DNA of 64,000 nt, taken from assembly GCF_021117365.1 (NCBI RefSeq), contig NZ_CP088262.1, forward strand, positions 496,001 to 560,000, in the 5' to 3' direction. Positions within the stretch are counted from its first letter, which is position 1. Each line of letters starts with the position of its first letter. The translations under genes were made by a program, and so were the position numbers. The stretch comes from Nocardioides sp. cx-173. Its GTDB lineage: Bacteria > Actinomycetota > Actinomycetes > Propionibacteriales > Nocardioidaceae. The notes below the pieces were generated by a model that saw nothing but the letters and a program-made list of their open reading frames with translations, was not told where the DNA came from and made no database searches. This document shows, one piece after another, positions 45,435-54,051 of this stretch.

Positions 45435-46268
45435 ATGAGGTTCGTGAGTGCCACCAGTCCCGGTCACGGTCGGCCCAATGAGGACTTCGTCGGCGATGTG
45501 CCGGGCGCCGCGGTCTTGCTCGACGGCGCTGGCATCCGCGGCAGCGAAGCGATCTGTCGCCATGGGGTGGCGTGGTACTCCCACCGTCTCGGCGCGACCC
45601 TGCTCGCGAGGCTGGGCCGCGATGGCGAGACCAGCCTCGTCGCGGCGTTGGCCGACTCGATCGACGAGGTCGCCGGACGGCATCGCCACACCTGCGATAT
45701 CGCGAACCCGAGCAGCCCGCAGTCGACTGTGTCGATAGTCCGACTCACGGGCGACCGCGCGGACGTCTTGGTGCTGGGCGACGTGTATGTCGTTCTCGAC
45801 ATGGTCGATGCTCTCCCGCAGGTGGTCACCGACACCCGCGAGGTCAGCGTGCGCCGCGAGTGCACGGCCGCCCTGCACGGGGTCCCCGCAGGGACCCGGG
45901 AGTATGAGCAGAGGAAGCAGTCGGTCATCGACGCGCTACGCGCTCGGCGCAATCAGCCTGGCGGATACTGGATCGCCAAGGACGATCCGCGCGCCGCGAT
46001 GGAGGCGGTGACCGGCAGCGTGCCCATCGAGCAGCTCCGGGGCGCCGCGCTCCTCAGCAATGGAGCCGGGCGGATCGTGGACCCCTATCAGCTCTGCGAG
46101 TGGCCGACCGTTCTCCAGGTGATCCGCGCGCATGGCCCCCACGAGATCCTGCGACGCATCCGCGAAGCAGAGGCTGTGGGCGCCGGCTCACGTGAGGGCG
46201 TTGGCGAGCCTGACGACGCGACCATCGCCTACTGCGACCTGGTCGGACGTGTGTCCATCCGCGCGTGA
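45435..46268 (+). CDS. PP2C-like protein phosphatase family protein
   Basis: The 277-residue protein resembles PP2C_2-type phosphatases: an early NEDF (GHGRPNEDFVGDVP) and AVLLDGAGI, corresponding to the metal-binding Glu-Asp and Asp-Gly pairs, ST-rich SPQSTVSIVRL, and a late DDATIAYCDL with another metal-binding Asp. It may reverse Ser/Thr phosphorylation. It stands alone in an accessory patch, so its partner kinase is unknown. Confidence 0.8.
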   Translation: MRFVSATSPGHGRPNEDFVGDVPGAAVLLDGAGIRGSEAICRHGVAWYSHRLGATLLARLGRDGETSLVAALADSIDEVAGRHRHTCDIANPSSPQSTVSIVRLTGDRADVLVLGDVYVVLDMVDALPQVVTDTREVSVRRECTAALHGVPAGTREYEQRKQSVIDALRARRNQPGGYWIAKDDPRAAMEAVTGSVPIEQLRGAALLSNGAGRIVDPYQLCEWPTVLQVIRAHGPHEILRRIREAEAVGAGSREGVGEPDDATIAYCDLVGRVSIRA

Positions 46269-46270
46269 CC

Positions 46271-46424
46271 AACCTGGTGCGCACCCGTGACGGTGATCGG
46301 CCGCCATCCCGGCCGCCACGGCGAGCCGGGCGCGGCGACGCCCGCGAGGTAGCGACCGGGCGTCAGGCCGCCGACCTCGAAGCGCCCCTTTGGCGTCGGT
46401 GAAGGCGGTCGCGACGAGGTCACG
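46271..46424 (-). pseudogene. Frameshifted carboxypeptidase-regulatory-like domain fragment
   Basis: The minus strand reads DLVATAFTDAKG in one frame and GRFEVGGLTPGRYLAGVAAP then WRPITVTG in the next. An extra G in the run at about 46385-46389 separates them. The pattern is a CarboxypepD_reg/SpaA-like beta-sandwich domain. It abuts the stop of the GT61-like gene. No intact gene surrounds it. Confidence 0.6.
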
Positions 46425-48093
46425 CGCCGAGCTCGCCCAGCAGGCGACGCAGGGGGGCGCCGCATGCCTCGAAGTCAAAGGACCAGGTCGACCGGAACGC
46501 CTGGCGCGTCCACCCGTCCTGGGGATGCGCCACGTCGGCCGGGCTCCAGAAGTAGTGGAGGCGGGCCTGGTGGGCAGCGGCGAAGAGATGCTCGTTGCGG
46601 GCGTCGTAGGAGCTCTGGTTGAGCACGATCACGTCCTCCACCCGGTGGGCGTAGGCGAGGTTGAACATGCCCGTGCCGCCGAAGCCGGCCACCACACGTG
46701 CGCTCGAGAAGACGGCGCACTGCTCGGCGGTCGTCATGCCCGCAGGGTTCACGATCTCGAAGCCGGCGGCGGAGAGCATGGCCTCCACGTCGTCGACGTT
46801 GTGGCAGGCGCGGGCGCCACCGCGGCGGGTCACGAAGATCCTGCGGGCAGCACCCGACGCGGGTGGGTCGAAGCCGGCACGAAGCCGCTCCCAGACCCCG
46901 GCGATGTCCGGGTGGACGTGGAAGGGCTGGTGGTTGTGCCACATCGGGGTGGCCGCGATCAGCGATCCCACGCGGACGGCGCCCGCGACGGGGACGATGT
47001 CGTCCGCCGCGACGCCGAAGGCCTGCAGCACGCTGAAGTCGGGGTACTCCCGCGGCCTGCCGAGGTGACGACGAGGCACGCGGAAGAGCAGCTTGAGCTC
47101 CGGCTCGGAGGCCTTCGCGATCGGCCAGCCCCAGAGCTTCGAGATGCCCTCGGTCATCAGGTGCCCGTAGTGCCCGCTGTTGACGTAGTCGAAGTGGAAG
47201 TAGGAGCCCTCGAGCTCGGTGTGGTCGTGCGGCGCGACGGGTCTGCGCAGGCGGACGTAGTCGTGTCCGACGTCGTGCAGCCGGGGATGCATGAGCCTCG
47301 GTGCGTCGTACCACCGGAAGGAGTCGGGCAGCACGACGCTCTCAGCGAGAGCCAGCGCGCCGTCGTGGAGGCGGATGTCGCCCTCGTAGCGCCGCAGGTA
47401 CAGCGCGGGGGAGTCGAGGACCGACTCGGGCAGCGGGGCGCGCGTGGCGGGTCCGTACGACGACACGGGGAACTCGGCCCCTCCCGTGGTGGCGGGCAGG
47501 ATCGCCAGCTCGACCGCCGTGGTCCCCGTGGCGCGCCTGGTGACGAGCTCGGTGGCGTCCTTGTGGCGAGCCTTGAGGAGATGGTCGACGCCGACCGACA
47601 CCCCCACCACAGCTCGGCCGAGCAGGACCCCGCTCGCCGCCGTGGCCAGGTCCTTGCCGCCCCTGCTGAGGCCGGTCAGCTCGTGGCGGGGTCTGCCGAT
47701 CTGCGCGTCGATCCCCTCCAGCCAGGTGACGAGGCTGCGCCGTCCGGGCCGGAGGGCCTGGCGGTCGACGAGGTAGGCGCCGCCCGCGCGCACGCTCCCG
47801 ACCGCGAGCGGCAGCAGGTCGATGTGCCTGCCGGGCCGAGCCGGCGCGAGGTTGACGACGACGTCGACCGGCGCCCGCCAGCGCAGGTCCGTGGTGAACG
47901 CGGCGCGCGCGCCCTTCACCCTCACCACCGAGACCCGGTCGTCCCCGAAGACCTTCCGCACCGACCGGACCCGCGCCGAGCGCTCGTCGCGCGTCAGGAC
48001 GACGACCTGGCCCGCCGTGGTCCCGGAGCGGTGCAGCAGCTGCTTGAGGTCGTGCCGGAACCTGTGCTCAGAGCCGAGCTGCCTGATCCCCAC
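46420..48093 (-). CDS. GT61-like (DUF563) glycosyltransferase family protein
   Basis: The 557-residue protein has an N-terminal part with a possible nucleotide-binding fold (VVVLTRDERSARVRSVRKVFGDDRVSVV) and a C-terminal GT61/DUF563 domain: SYFHFDYVNSGHYGHLMTEGISKLWG, RIFVTRRGGARACHNVDDVEAMLSAAGFEIVNPAGMTTAEQCAVFSSARVVAGFGGTGMFNLAYA. Likely a transferase for a surface glycan. GTG start. First gene, on the minus strand, of the glycan cluster. Confidence 0.82.
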   Translation of the reverse strand: MGIRQLGSEHRFRHDLKQLLHRSGTTAGQVVVLTRDERSARVRSVRKVFGDDRVSVVRVKGARAAFTTDLRWRAPVDVVVNLAPARPGRHIDLLPLAVGSVRAGGAYLVDRQALRPGRRSLVTWLEGIDAQIGRPRHELTGLSRGGKDLATAASGVLLGRAVVGVSVGVDHLLKARHKDATELVTRRATGTTAVELAILPATTGGAEFPVSSYGPATRAPLPESVLDSPALYLRRYEGDIRLHDGALALAESVVLPDSFRWYDAPRLMHPRLHDVGHDYVRLRRPVAPHDHTELEGSYFHFDYVNSGHYGHLMTEGISKLWGWPIAKASEPELKLLFRVPRRHLGRPREYPDFSVLQAFGVAADDIVPVAGAVRVGSLIAATPMWHNHQPFHVHPDIAGVWERLRAGFDPPASGAARRIFVTRRGGARACHNVDDVEAMLSAAGFEIVNPAGMTTAEQCAVFSSARVVAGFGGTGMFNLAYAHRVEDVIVLNQSSYDARNEHLFAAAHQARLHYFWSPADVAHPQDGWTRQAFRSTWSFDFEACGAPLRRLLGELGA

Positions 48094-48223
48094 TGGGTCC
48101 CCCGATGCGGTCCGGCAAGCAACTCTGCGTCACACCTGCGTGCCTGGCAAGGCCCACGGCTCGCTCGCGGCGGCGGTACGCCGGGCGGCACATGAGCCGT
48201 CCCGACGCGGGTACCAGCCGCGC

Positions 48224-48982
48224 ATGGACACGACGAGCCAGGACCTGACCGGACGCGTCGCGCTGGTGACCGGCGGGGGGAGCGGCCTGGGGGCCGCGAT
48301 CTGCCGCCACCTCGCCGGCCGCGGCGCTCAGGTGCTGGTGGCCGACGTCAACGAGGACGGCGCCCGGCGTACGGCGGACGAGATCGCCGGCAGCGGCGCC
48401 CCGGGCAAGGCGGAGGCGGTGGTGCTGGACATCACCGACCCCGCGGCCGTCGACGCGGCGATCGAGGAGGCCTCGCGGGCCCACGGCGCCGCGTTCGACT
48501 GCCTGGTCAACAACGCGGGGACCGACCGGGGCGCGGACCTGGTCGACGTGGACGACGACCAGTGGCACGGGGTGTTCGCGGTCAACGTGCACGGCCCGAT
48601 GTACCTCAGCCGCGCCTTCGTGCGACACCTGCAGCGCGTCGCGGACGAGGGCGTCCTCGGGGACATCGTCTGCGTGGTCTCGATCTCCGCGCTCACCGTG
48701 GGTGCGGGCGCGGGGGCCTACAACTCCTCGAAGGCGGCGCTGCTCAAGCTGACCGAGGTGATGCAGACCGAGGCGCGCGAGCGTGGGTGGCCGGCGCGCG
48801 TCAGCGCCATCAACCCCGCGGCCATGGCGACGCCGATGATGGACCAGTGGGGGCTGCCCCCCGAGAAGATGATGGACCCCGCCGTGGTGGCCGGGCTCGT
48901 GGGCACGGCCATCTCCCTGCCGCCCGACGTGGTGCTCCAGAGCCTCGTCGTCACGACCCGGGTGGAGGCCTACCCCCGCTGA
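48224..48982 (+). CDS. Short-chain dehydrogenase/reductase
   Basis: The 252-residue classical SDR has the NAD(P) motif VALVTGGGSGLGAAICRHLAGRG, DVNEDG (acidic, favouring NAD), NNAGTDRGADL, catalytic Ser in VSISALTVG and YNSSKAA with the Tyr-Lys pair. The substrate is unknown. It overlaps the 3' end of the GT2 gene by 13 bp. Confidence 0.92.
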   Translation: MDTTSQDLTGRVALVTGGGSGLGAAICRHLAGRGAQVLVADVNEDGARRTADEIAGSGAPGKAEAVVLDITDPAAVDAAIEEASRAHGAAFDCLVNNAGTDRGADLVDVDDDQWHGVFAVNVHGPMYLSRAFVRHLQRVADEGVLGDIVCVVSISALTVGAGAGAYNSSKAALLKLTEVMQTEARERGWPARVSAINPAAMATPMMDQWGLPPEKMMDPAVVAGLVGTAISLPPDVVLQSLVVTTRVEAYPR

Positions 48983-49818
48983 CCGACCCGCTCGTCCTCG
49001 AGCATCCGGCGCCGGTCCTCGACCCGGCGCGGCAGCAGGCAGCGGCGGCGCAGCGCCCCAGGGAGGCGGGGCACGGCGTCCGCAAGAGCGGCGGAGCCGG
49101 TGCGCGAGCCCGCGAGCTCGCGGGTCAGGTCCCGGACCTGCGCCCACGGCCGGCGCATGACCGCGGTGAGGAGCCGGTTGCGAGCGATCCGCACGCGCCG
49201 GGCCTGCGGATCGTCGCGCCTGGGCGACGGGTGGTGATGGGCGACGACGTCCTCGACGTACGCGAGTCCCCAGCACGCCGCGGCGAGGTCGAGCGCCAGC
49301 CGCTCCTCCTCGCCGGCGAAGAAGACGACCTCGTCGAAGCCGCCTGCGTCCAGGAACGCCGAGCGCCGCACCACGGCGCCACAGGCCACGAAGCCCAGGA
49401 CGGGCGGCCCGGGCAGGTCCACCGCGCGCGGCAGCGGCGACGCGGCCATCTCGCGGCACACCGGGTCCAGCTCTCCGGTCTCGCCCACGAGGAGGCGCGC
49501 GGCCAGCACGGCCAGCCGGGGTGAGCGGTCGAAGTGGGCGGCGGCCCGGTCCAGGGAACCTGGCGCCCACCAGGAGTCGTCGTCGGAGAACGCGACGTAC
49601 GGCGTGTCCGCCGCCTCGACGCCGACGTTGCGCGCCGCCGCCCCGTGGTTGCGGTCCAGCTCGATGACGCCGATGTGAGGGAACCGCTCGCGCACCCGAC
49701 GTGCGGTGCCGTCGTCGGAGCCGTTGTCCACGAGCAGCACCGGGCCGGCGTGGCGCGGCAGCGTGCGCTCGAGGTCGGACCACCGGTTGCGCGTGACCAC
49801 GACGGTGGTGACGCTCAT
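48970..49818 (-). CDS. GT2-family glycosyltransferase
   Basis: The 282-residue GT-A enzyme has VVVTRNRWSDLERTLP, LLVDNGSDDGTARRV, the DXD-like AFSDDDSWW and an ADRG-type acceptor region FDEVVFFAGEEERLALDLAAACWGLAY. It transfers a sugar from a nucleotide donor. It overlaps the neighbouring GT4 gene (ATGA). Part of the glycan cluster. Confidence 0.91.
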   Translation of the reverse strand: MSVTTVVVTRNRWSDLERTLPRHAGPVLLVDNGSDDGTARRVRERFPHIGVIELDRNHGAAARNVGVEAADTPYVAFSDDDSWWAPGSLDRAAAHFDRSPRLAVLAARLLVGETGELDPVCREMAASPLPRAVDLPGPPVLGFVACGAVVRRSAFLDAGGFDEVVFFAGEEERLALDLAAACWGLAYVEDVVAHHHPSPRRDDPQARRVRIARNRLLTAVMRRPWAQVRDLTRELAGSRTGSAALADAVPRLPGALRRRCLLPRRVEDRRRMLEDERVGQRG

Positions 49819-50783
49819 CGCCCGACCTCGCCCTCGAGGAGGACGTCCCAGTCGTCGAGGAACCGCTTGAGCCCGTAGTGGTCAAGCGCGTGGCGCCGCG
49901 CGGCCGCGCCGGTACTCGCGGCGAGGGCCGGGTCGGCGACGAACGCCGCGGCCGCCGCGGCGACCTGATCCGGGCGGGTGGCCACGACCCCGGTGTGCGG
50001 GGGCACGGCGAGCACCGCCTCGGTCGTCGCCAGGGCGACCACGGGCATCCCGAGGTGCATGGCCTCCAGCAGCGAGAGGCCCAGCGACGTCCAGCGGGCG
50101 GTGTGCACGTAGACGCGCCTCCGCGCGAGCTCGTCGTGCATCCGGTCCTGCGGCAGGTCCTCGTAGACGCTCAGTTGATGCGGTGGCAGTCCGGTGGCCG
50201 CCGGGAGCAGGTCGACCCGCATGCCGAAGACGTCCACCCCGGAGGTCCGCGCCAGCAGCGGGACCAGGTCGGTGCCGACGGAGCGGCCGCGGCGCACGGG
50301 GTCGTTGATCGCGACCGCGGCCCGGGCGATCTCGCCGGTGTAGCGGTGGCCGGGGTCCACGATGCCGTGGTCGACGACCACCGTCCGCGCGCTCCCGCAG
50401 TCCCAGAACAGCTGGTTGAAGCCGGTCACGTGGGCGAGCAGGATCTGGTCCTGGTCGGCCAGGGGATGCCGGGTGTCCGGTACGTCGCCGGCGGGGGTGT
50501 TGTGCTCCACGTAGACCGCCGGCAGGTCGCGCCCCGGCCGTCGACCCAGCCACCGCTCGGCGAGGTCGAGCTCGTGCGGGCGCTGCAGCACGACCAGGTC
50601 GACGTCCAGGTCGCGCAGGTCCTCCGCGGCGACCTCCCGCACGCTCGCCGGCCAGTCCCAGGTGCGGGCGCGGCCGAGCCCGTCGGGGCCGCGGTCCGCG
50701 GTGACGGGGACGACGTACTCGTGGGGGCCCTGGACGAACGACGTCGTCCATGACCCGTGGACGTGCCACAGGAGGATCCGCAC
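49815..50783 (-). CDS. GT4-like glycosyltransferase
   Basis: The 322-residue protein has a GT-B fold: VLLWHVHGSWTTSFVQGPHEY at the N-terminus, VYVEHNTPAGDVPD, and the C-terminal donor-side YVHTARWTSLGLSLLEAMHLGMPVVALATTEA typical of GT4. GTG start. Divergent from the carbamoyltransferase gene, with 122 bp between. Confidence 0.88.
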   Translation of the reverse strand: MRILLWHVHGSWTTSFVQGPHEYVVPVTADRGPDGLGRARTWDWPASVREVAAEDLRDLDVDLVVLQRPHELDLAERWLGRRPGRDLPAVYVEHNTPAGDVPDTRHPLADQDQILLAHVTGFNQLFWDCGSARTVVVDHGIVDPGHRYTGEIARAAVAINDPVRRGRSVGTDLVPLLARTSGVDVFGMRVDLLPAATGLPPHQLSVYEDLPQDRMHDELARRRVYVHTARWTSLGLSLLEAMHLGMPVVALATTEAVLAVPPHTGVVATRPDQVAAAAAAFVADPALAASTGAAARRHALDHYGLKRFLDDWDVLLEGEVGR

Positions 50784-50819
50784 CCCGCGCCAGTGCCCGG
50801 GGTCGCCGGCTTCATGCCC

Positions 50820-50884
50820 GAGGCGGGCACCACTTCACCCTTTCGGGTGCCGTTTGGGGCGACGGCTCAGGGGAACCGCCTCTG
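50820..50884 (+). other. Structured RNA element upstream of the carbamoyltransferase gene
   Basis: A 7-bp stem GAGGCGG (50820-50826)/CCGCCTC (50876-50882) encloses two hairpins, CACCC/GGGTG (50836-50849) and CCGT/ACGG (50850-50865), giving a three-way junction. An alternative hairpin CAGGGG/CCTCTG (50868-50884) competes with the closing stem. The RBS GAGAGGAG starts eight bases later. This is a switch-like layout; I match it to no named riboswitch. Confidence 0.45.
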
Positions 50885-50905
50885 TCTGCTGCGAGAGGAG
50901 ACGAC

Positions 50906-52546
50906 GTGAAGGTGCTGGGTGTCAACGCCCTCTTCCACGACCCGGCCGCCGCCCTCGTCGTCGACGGACAGACGGTCGCCGCCGCGGAGGAGGAGCGCTT
51001 CTCCCGGCGCAAGCACGGCCATCGTCCGGTGCCGTTCGCCGCCTGGGAGCTGCCCGAGCAGGCCGCGCGCTGGTGCCTCGAGCAGGCGGGTGTGGACGTG
51101 TCCGACCTGGACGCGGTCACCTACTCCTTCGACCCGACGCTGGCCCGCCCGGCCGAGACGCTCGGCCTGCACGACCCGTGGGACCACCTGCGCCAGACCT
51201 ACGCCCGCCAGGCGCCCCAGTTCCTCGCCAGCTCCCTGCCCGGGCTCGACCCCGCCGCCGTCCGGTTCGTTCGGCACCACGTGGCCCACGCGGCCTCCGG
51301 CGCGCTGGCCTCGCCGTACCGGGACGCCGACGTGCTCGTGCTCGACGGGCGTGGGGAGTGCGCCAGCCACCTGGCCGGCCGCTACGAGGGAGGCCGGCTC
51401 ACCGTGCACGCCACCCAGGAGCTGCCCCACTCGCTCGGCCTGCTCTACGAGGAGCTGACCGAGCACCTCGGCTTCCTCCGCTCCTCCGACGAGTTCAAGG
51501 TCATGGCGATGGCGTCCTACGGCACGCCGCGGTTCCACGACGAGATCCGGGCCCGCGTCCGCACGGACGACCGCGGTGGCTTCGCGACCGACCCGATCGC
51601 CTGGCACACGATGGCCAAGCCGCTGCGCCCGGGCGAGGAGTGGGACCAGGACCACGCCGACCTGGCCGCCTCGGTGCAGGCACGCCTGGAGGAGGTCCTG
51701 CTGGAGCTGGCCCAGTGGCTGCGCAGGCGCACCGGCGGGGATCGTCTCACCCTGGCCGGTGGCGTCGCGCTCAACTGCGTCGCCAACACCCGTCTGCACG
51801 CTGAGAGCGGGTACGACGAGGTGTGGGTGCAGCCCGCGGCCGGCGACGCCGGGACCGCGCTGGGCAGCGCCCTGCACGTGGCCGCCGAGGAGGGCGACGA
51901 GATCCGGCCGATGCCGGGTGCGGACCTCGGTCGCGGCTGGAGCGACGAGGAGATCGAGGCGTACCTGCGCACCGCGCAGGTGGACTTCGAGCGCCCCGCC
52001 GACGTGGCCGTGGAGGTCGCGGAGTGCCTGGCGGCGGACGGAGTGGTCGCGTGGTTCCAGGGCCGCAGCGAGTACGGCCCCCGCGCGCTGGGGCACCGCT
52101 CGCTGCTGGCGCACCCGGGTCGCTCGGCCAACCTCGAGCGCCTCAACGACGTGAAGGGCCGCGAGCAGTTCCGCCCGGTCGCGCCGATGGTCCTGACCGA
52201 GGGTGCCTCCCGGATCTTCAGCCGCGGCCCGCTGCCGTCGCCGTACATGCTCTTCGTGCACGACGTGGCGCCGCAGTGGCGCGAGCGGATCCCGGCCGTC
52301 GTCCACGTCGACGGCACCGCTCGGGTGCAGACGGTGGACCGTGACGACGAGCCCCTGGTGGCTCGGATGCTCGAGGCCTTCGAGCAGCGGACCGGGCTGC
52401 CCGTGGTCATCAACACCAGCCTCAACACCGCCGGGCGGCCGATGGTCGACGACCCGCGCGACGCCCTCGAGTGCTTCGGGTCCGCCCCCGTCTCGCTGCT
52501 CGCCATCGGCCCCTTCGTCGTCCGCCGACGACCACCGGGGCGATGA
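50906..52546 (+). CDS. O-carbamoyltransferase (NodU/CmcH/TobZ family)
   Basis: Carbamoylates a hydroxyl using carbamoyl phosphate and ATP. The 546-residue enzyme has an N-terminal Kae1-like domain: VLGVNALFHDPAAALVVDG, metal-site HHVAHAASGAL, and DEFKVMAMASYG. The C-terminal domain carries WFQGRSEYGPRALGHRSLLAHP, the carbamoyl-phosphate site. GTG start after GAGAGGAG. Overlaps the next gene by ATGA. Pseudomonas WapO of this class carbamoylates an LPS heptose, and this gene sits in a heptose cluster. Confidence 0.93.
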   Translation: MKVLGVNALFHDPAAALVVDGQTVAAAEEERFSRRKHGHRPVPFAAWELPEQAARWCLEQAGVDVSDLDAVTYSFDPTLARPAETLGLHDPWDHLRQTYARQAPQFLASSLPGLDPAAVRFVRHHVAHAASGALASPYRDADVLVLDGRGECASHLAGRYEGGRLTVHATQELPHSLGLLYEELTEHLGFLRSSDEFKVMAMASYGTPRFHDEIRARVRTDDRGGFATDPIAWHTMAKPLRPGEEWDQDHADLAASVQARLEEVLLELAQWLRRRTGGDRLTLAGGVALNCVANTRLHAESGYDEVWVQPAAGDAGTALGSALHVAAEEGDEIRPMPGADLGRGWSDEEIEAYLRTAQVDFERPADVAVEVAECLAADGVVAWFQGRSEYGPRALGHRSLLAHPGRSANLERLNDVKGREQFRPVAPMVLTEGASRIFSRGPLPSPYMLFVHDVAPQWRERIPAVVHVDGTARVQTVDRDDEPLVARMLEAFEQRTGLPVVINTSLNTAGRPMVDDPRDALECFGSAPVSLLAIGPFVVRRRPPGR

Positions 52547-54051
52547 CCCCGTCGACCACCACCGTCGTCGTACCGACGGTGGGCCGCCCCACGCTGGCCG
52601 TGTTCTTCTCGGCACTCGCCCGACAGAGCCGACCCGTCACGGCGCCGGTGATCCTGGTCGACGACCGCCCCTCCGGCCCCGACCTGGCCCAGTGGCTCGC
52701 GCAGGAGGTCCCGCACCACGGTCTCGACGTCCGGGTGCTGCGCGCGGGCGGCGGCGGACCGGCGCGCGCCCGCAACATCGGCTGGCGGCACGCGCGCTCG
52801 CGCTGGGTCTCCTTCCTCGACGACGACGTCGTGCCCGACCGGGACTGGTACGAGACCCTCGCCGACGACCTGGCGCGGGCCGAGGCGCGCGACTGCGTGG
52901 GCAGCACCGGCCGGGTGCGCGTGCCGCTGTCCGGGCACCGGCCGCCGACCGACTGGGAGCGCAGCACCGCCGGCCTGGAGACCGCCCGCTGGATCACCGC
53001 CGACCTCAGCTACCGCCGCGACGCGCTCTCGGAGGTGGGTGGGTTCGACGAGCGGTTCCCGCGCGCCTTCCGCGAGGACGCGGACCTGGCGCTGCGCCTG
53101 GGCGGGGAGCGGCGGATACTCGACGGAGCCCGGTGGATCACCCATCCGGTGCGGCCGGCCGACGACTGGGCCAGCCTGCGACAGCAGGCCGGCAACGCCG
53201 ACGACCTCCTGATGCGGGCGGTCCACGGTCGTGACTGGCACCGCCGCGCGGGCGCGCCGGTGGGTCGTCGACCCCGGCATCTGGCCGTCAGCGCCGCGGC
53301 CGCCGTCGCGCTGGCCGGTCTGGTCGCCCGGCGTCGCGCGGTCGCGCTCGCCGGACTGGCCGCCTGGACGGCCGGCACGGCCGAGCTCGCGTGGGCCCGG
53401 ATCGCGCCGGGGCCCCGCGACACTGACGAGGTACGGCGCATGGTGCTGACCAGCGCCGCGATCCCACTCGCCGCGACGTACCACTCCGCGCGCGGCGCCC
53501 TGCGCCACCGTGGCGCTCGGCCCTGGCGCGGCCTGCCGGAGCTGGTGCTCCTCGACCGCGACGGCACCCTGGTCCACGACGTGCCCTACAACGGCGACCC
53601 CGCGCTGGTGCGCCCCGTCGACGGCGTCCGCGAGAGCCTCGACCGGCTCCGGGCGGAGGGGGTCCGCCTCGCCGTCGTCACGAACCAGTCGGGGGTCGCC
53701 TCGGGGCGCCTCACCCGCGAGCAGGTGGACGCGGTCAACGCCCGGGTCGAGGAGCTGCTCGGACCCTTCGACGTCGTCGAGGTCTGTCCGCACGGCCCCG
53801 CCGACGGCTGCGGCTGCCGCAAGCCGGCGCCCGGGATGCTCAAGCGCGCCTGCGCGGAGACCGGGGTGGACCCCGGCCGCGCGGTGATGATCGGCGACAT
53901 CGGCGCCGACGTCGAGGCCGCCTCGGCGGCGGGCGTCTCGGCCGTTCTCGTGCCGACCCCGGCGACTAGAGCCGAGGAGGTCGCCGCGGCGCGCCGCGTC
54001 GCCCCGTCCTTCGCGGCGGCCGTCTCGAGCATCATGGCGGGCGAGTGGTGA
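52543..54051 (+). CDS. Fusion: GT2 glycosyltransferase and GmhB-like heptose bisphosphate phosphatase
   Basis: The 502-residue fusion begins with a GT-A domain (TTVVVPTVGRPTL, GGGPARARNIGWRHARSRWVSFLDDDVVPD, FDERFPRAFREDADLAL), residues ~1-245. A hydrophobic linker with two short spans follows (~250-285). Then comes a HAD phosphatase (~330-495) with catalytic LLDRDGTLVHD, VVTNQSG and a GmhB-type zinc site CPHGPADGCGCRKP. GmhB removes the 7-phosphate from heptose-1,7-bisphosphate. Overlaps by ATGA and GTGA on either side. Confidence 0.9.
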   Translation: MTPSTTTVVVPTVGRPTLAVFFSALARQSRPVTAPVILVDDRPSGPDLAQWLAQEVPHHGLDVRVLRAGGGGPARARNIGWRHARSRWVSFLDDDVVPDRDWYETLADDLARAEARDCVGSTGRVRVPLSGHRPPTDWERSTAGLETARWITADLSYRRDALSEVGGFDERFPRAFREDADLALRLGGERRILDGARWITHPVRPADDWASLRQQAGNADDLLMRAVHGRDWHRRAGAPVGRRPRHLAVSAAAAVALAGLVARRRAVALAGLAAWTAGTAELAWARIAPGPRDTDEVRRMVLTSAAIPLAATYHSARGALRHRGARPWRGLPELVLLDRDGTLVHDVPYNGDPALVRPVDGVRESLDRLRAEGVRLAVVTNQSGVASGRLTREQVDAVNARVEELLGPFDVVEVCPHGPADGCGCRKPAPGMLKRACAETGVDPGRAVMIGDIGADVEAASAAGVSAVLVPTPATRAEEVAAARRVAPSFAAAVSSIMAGEW

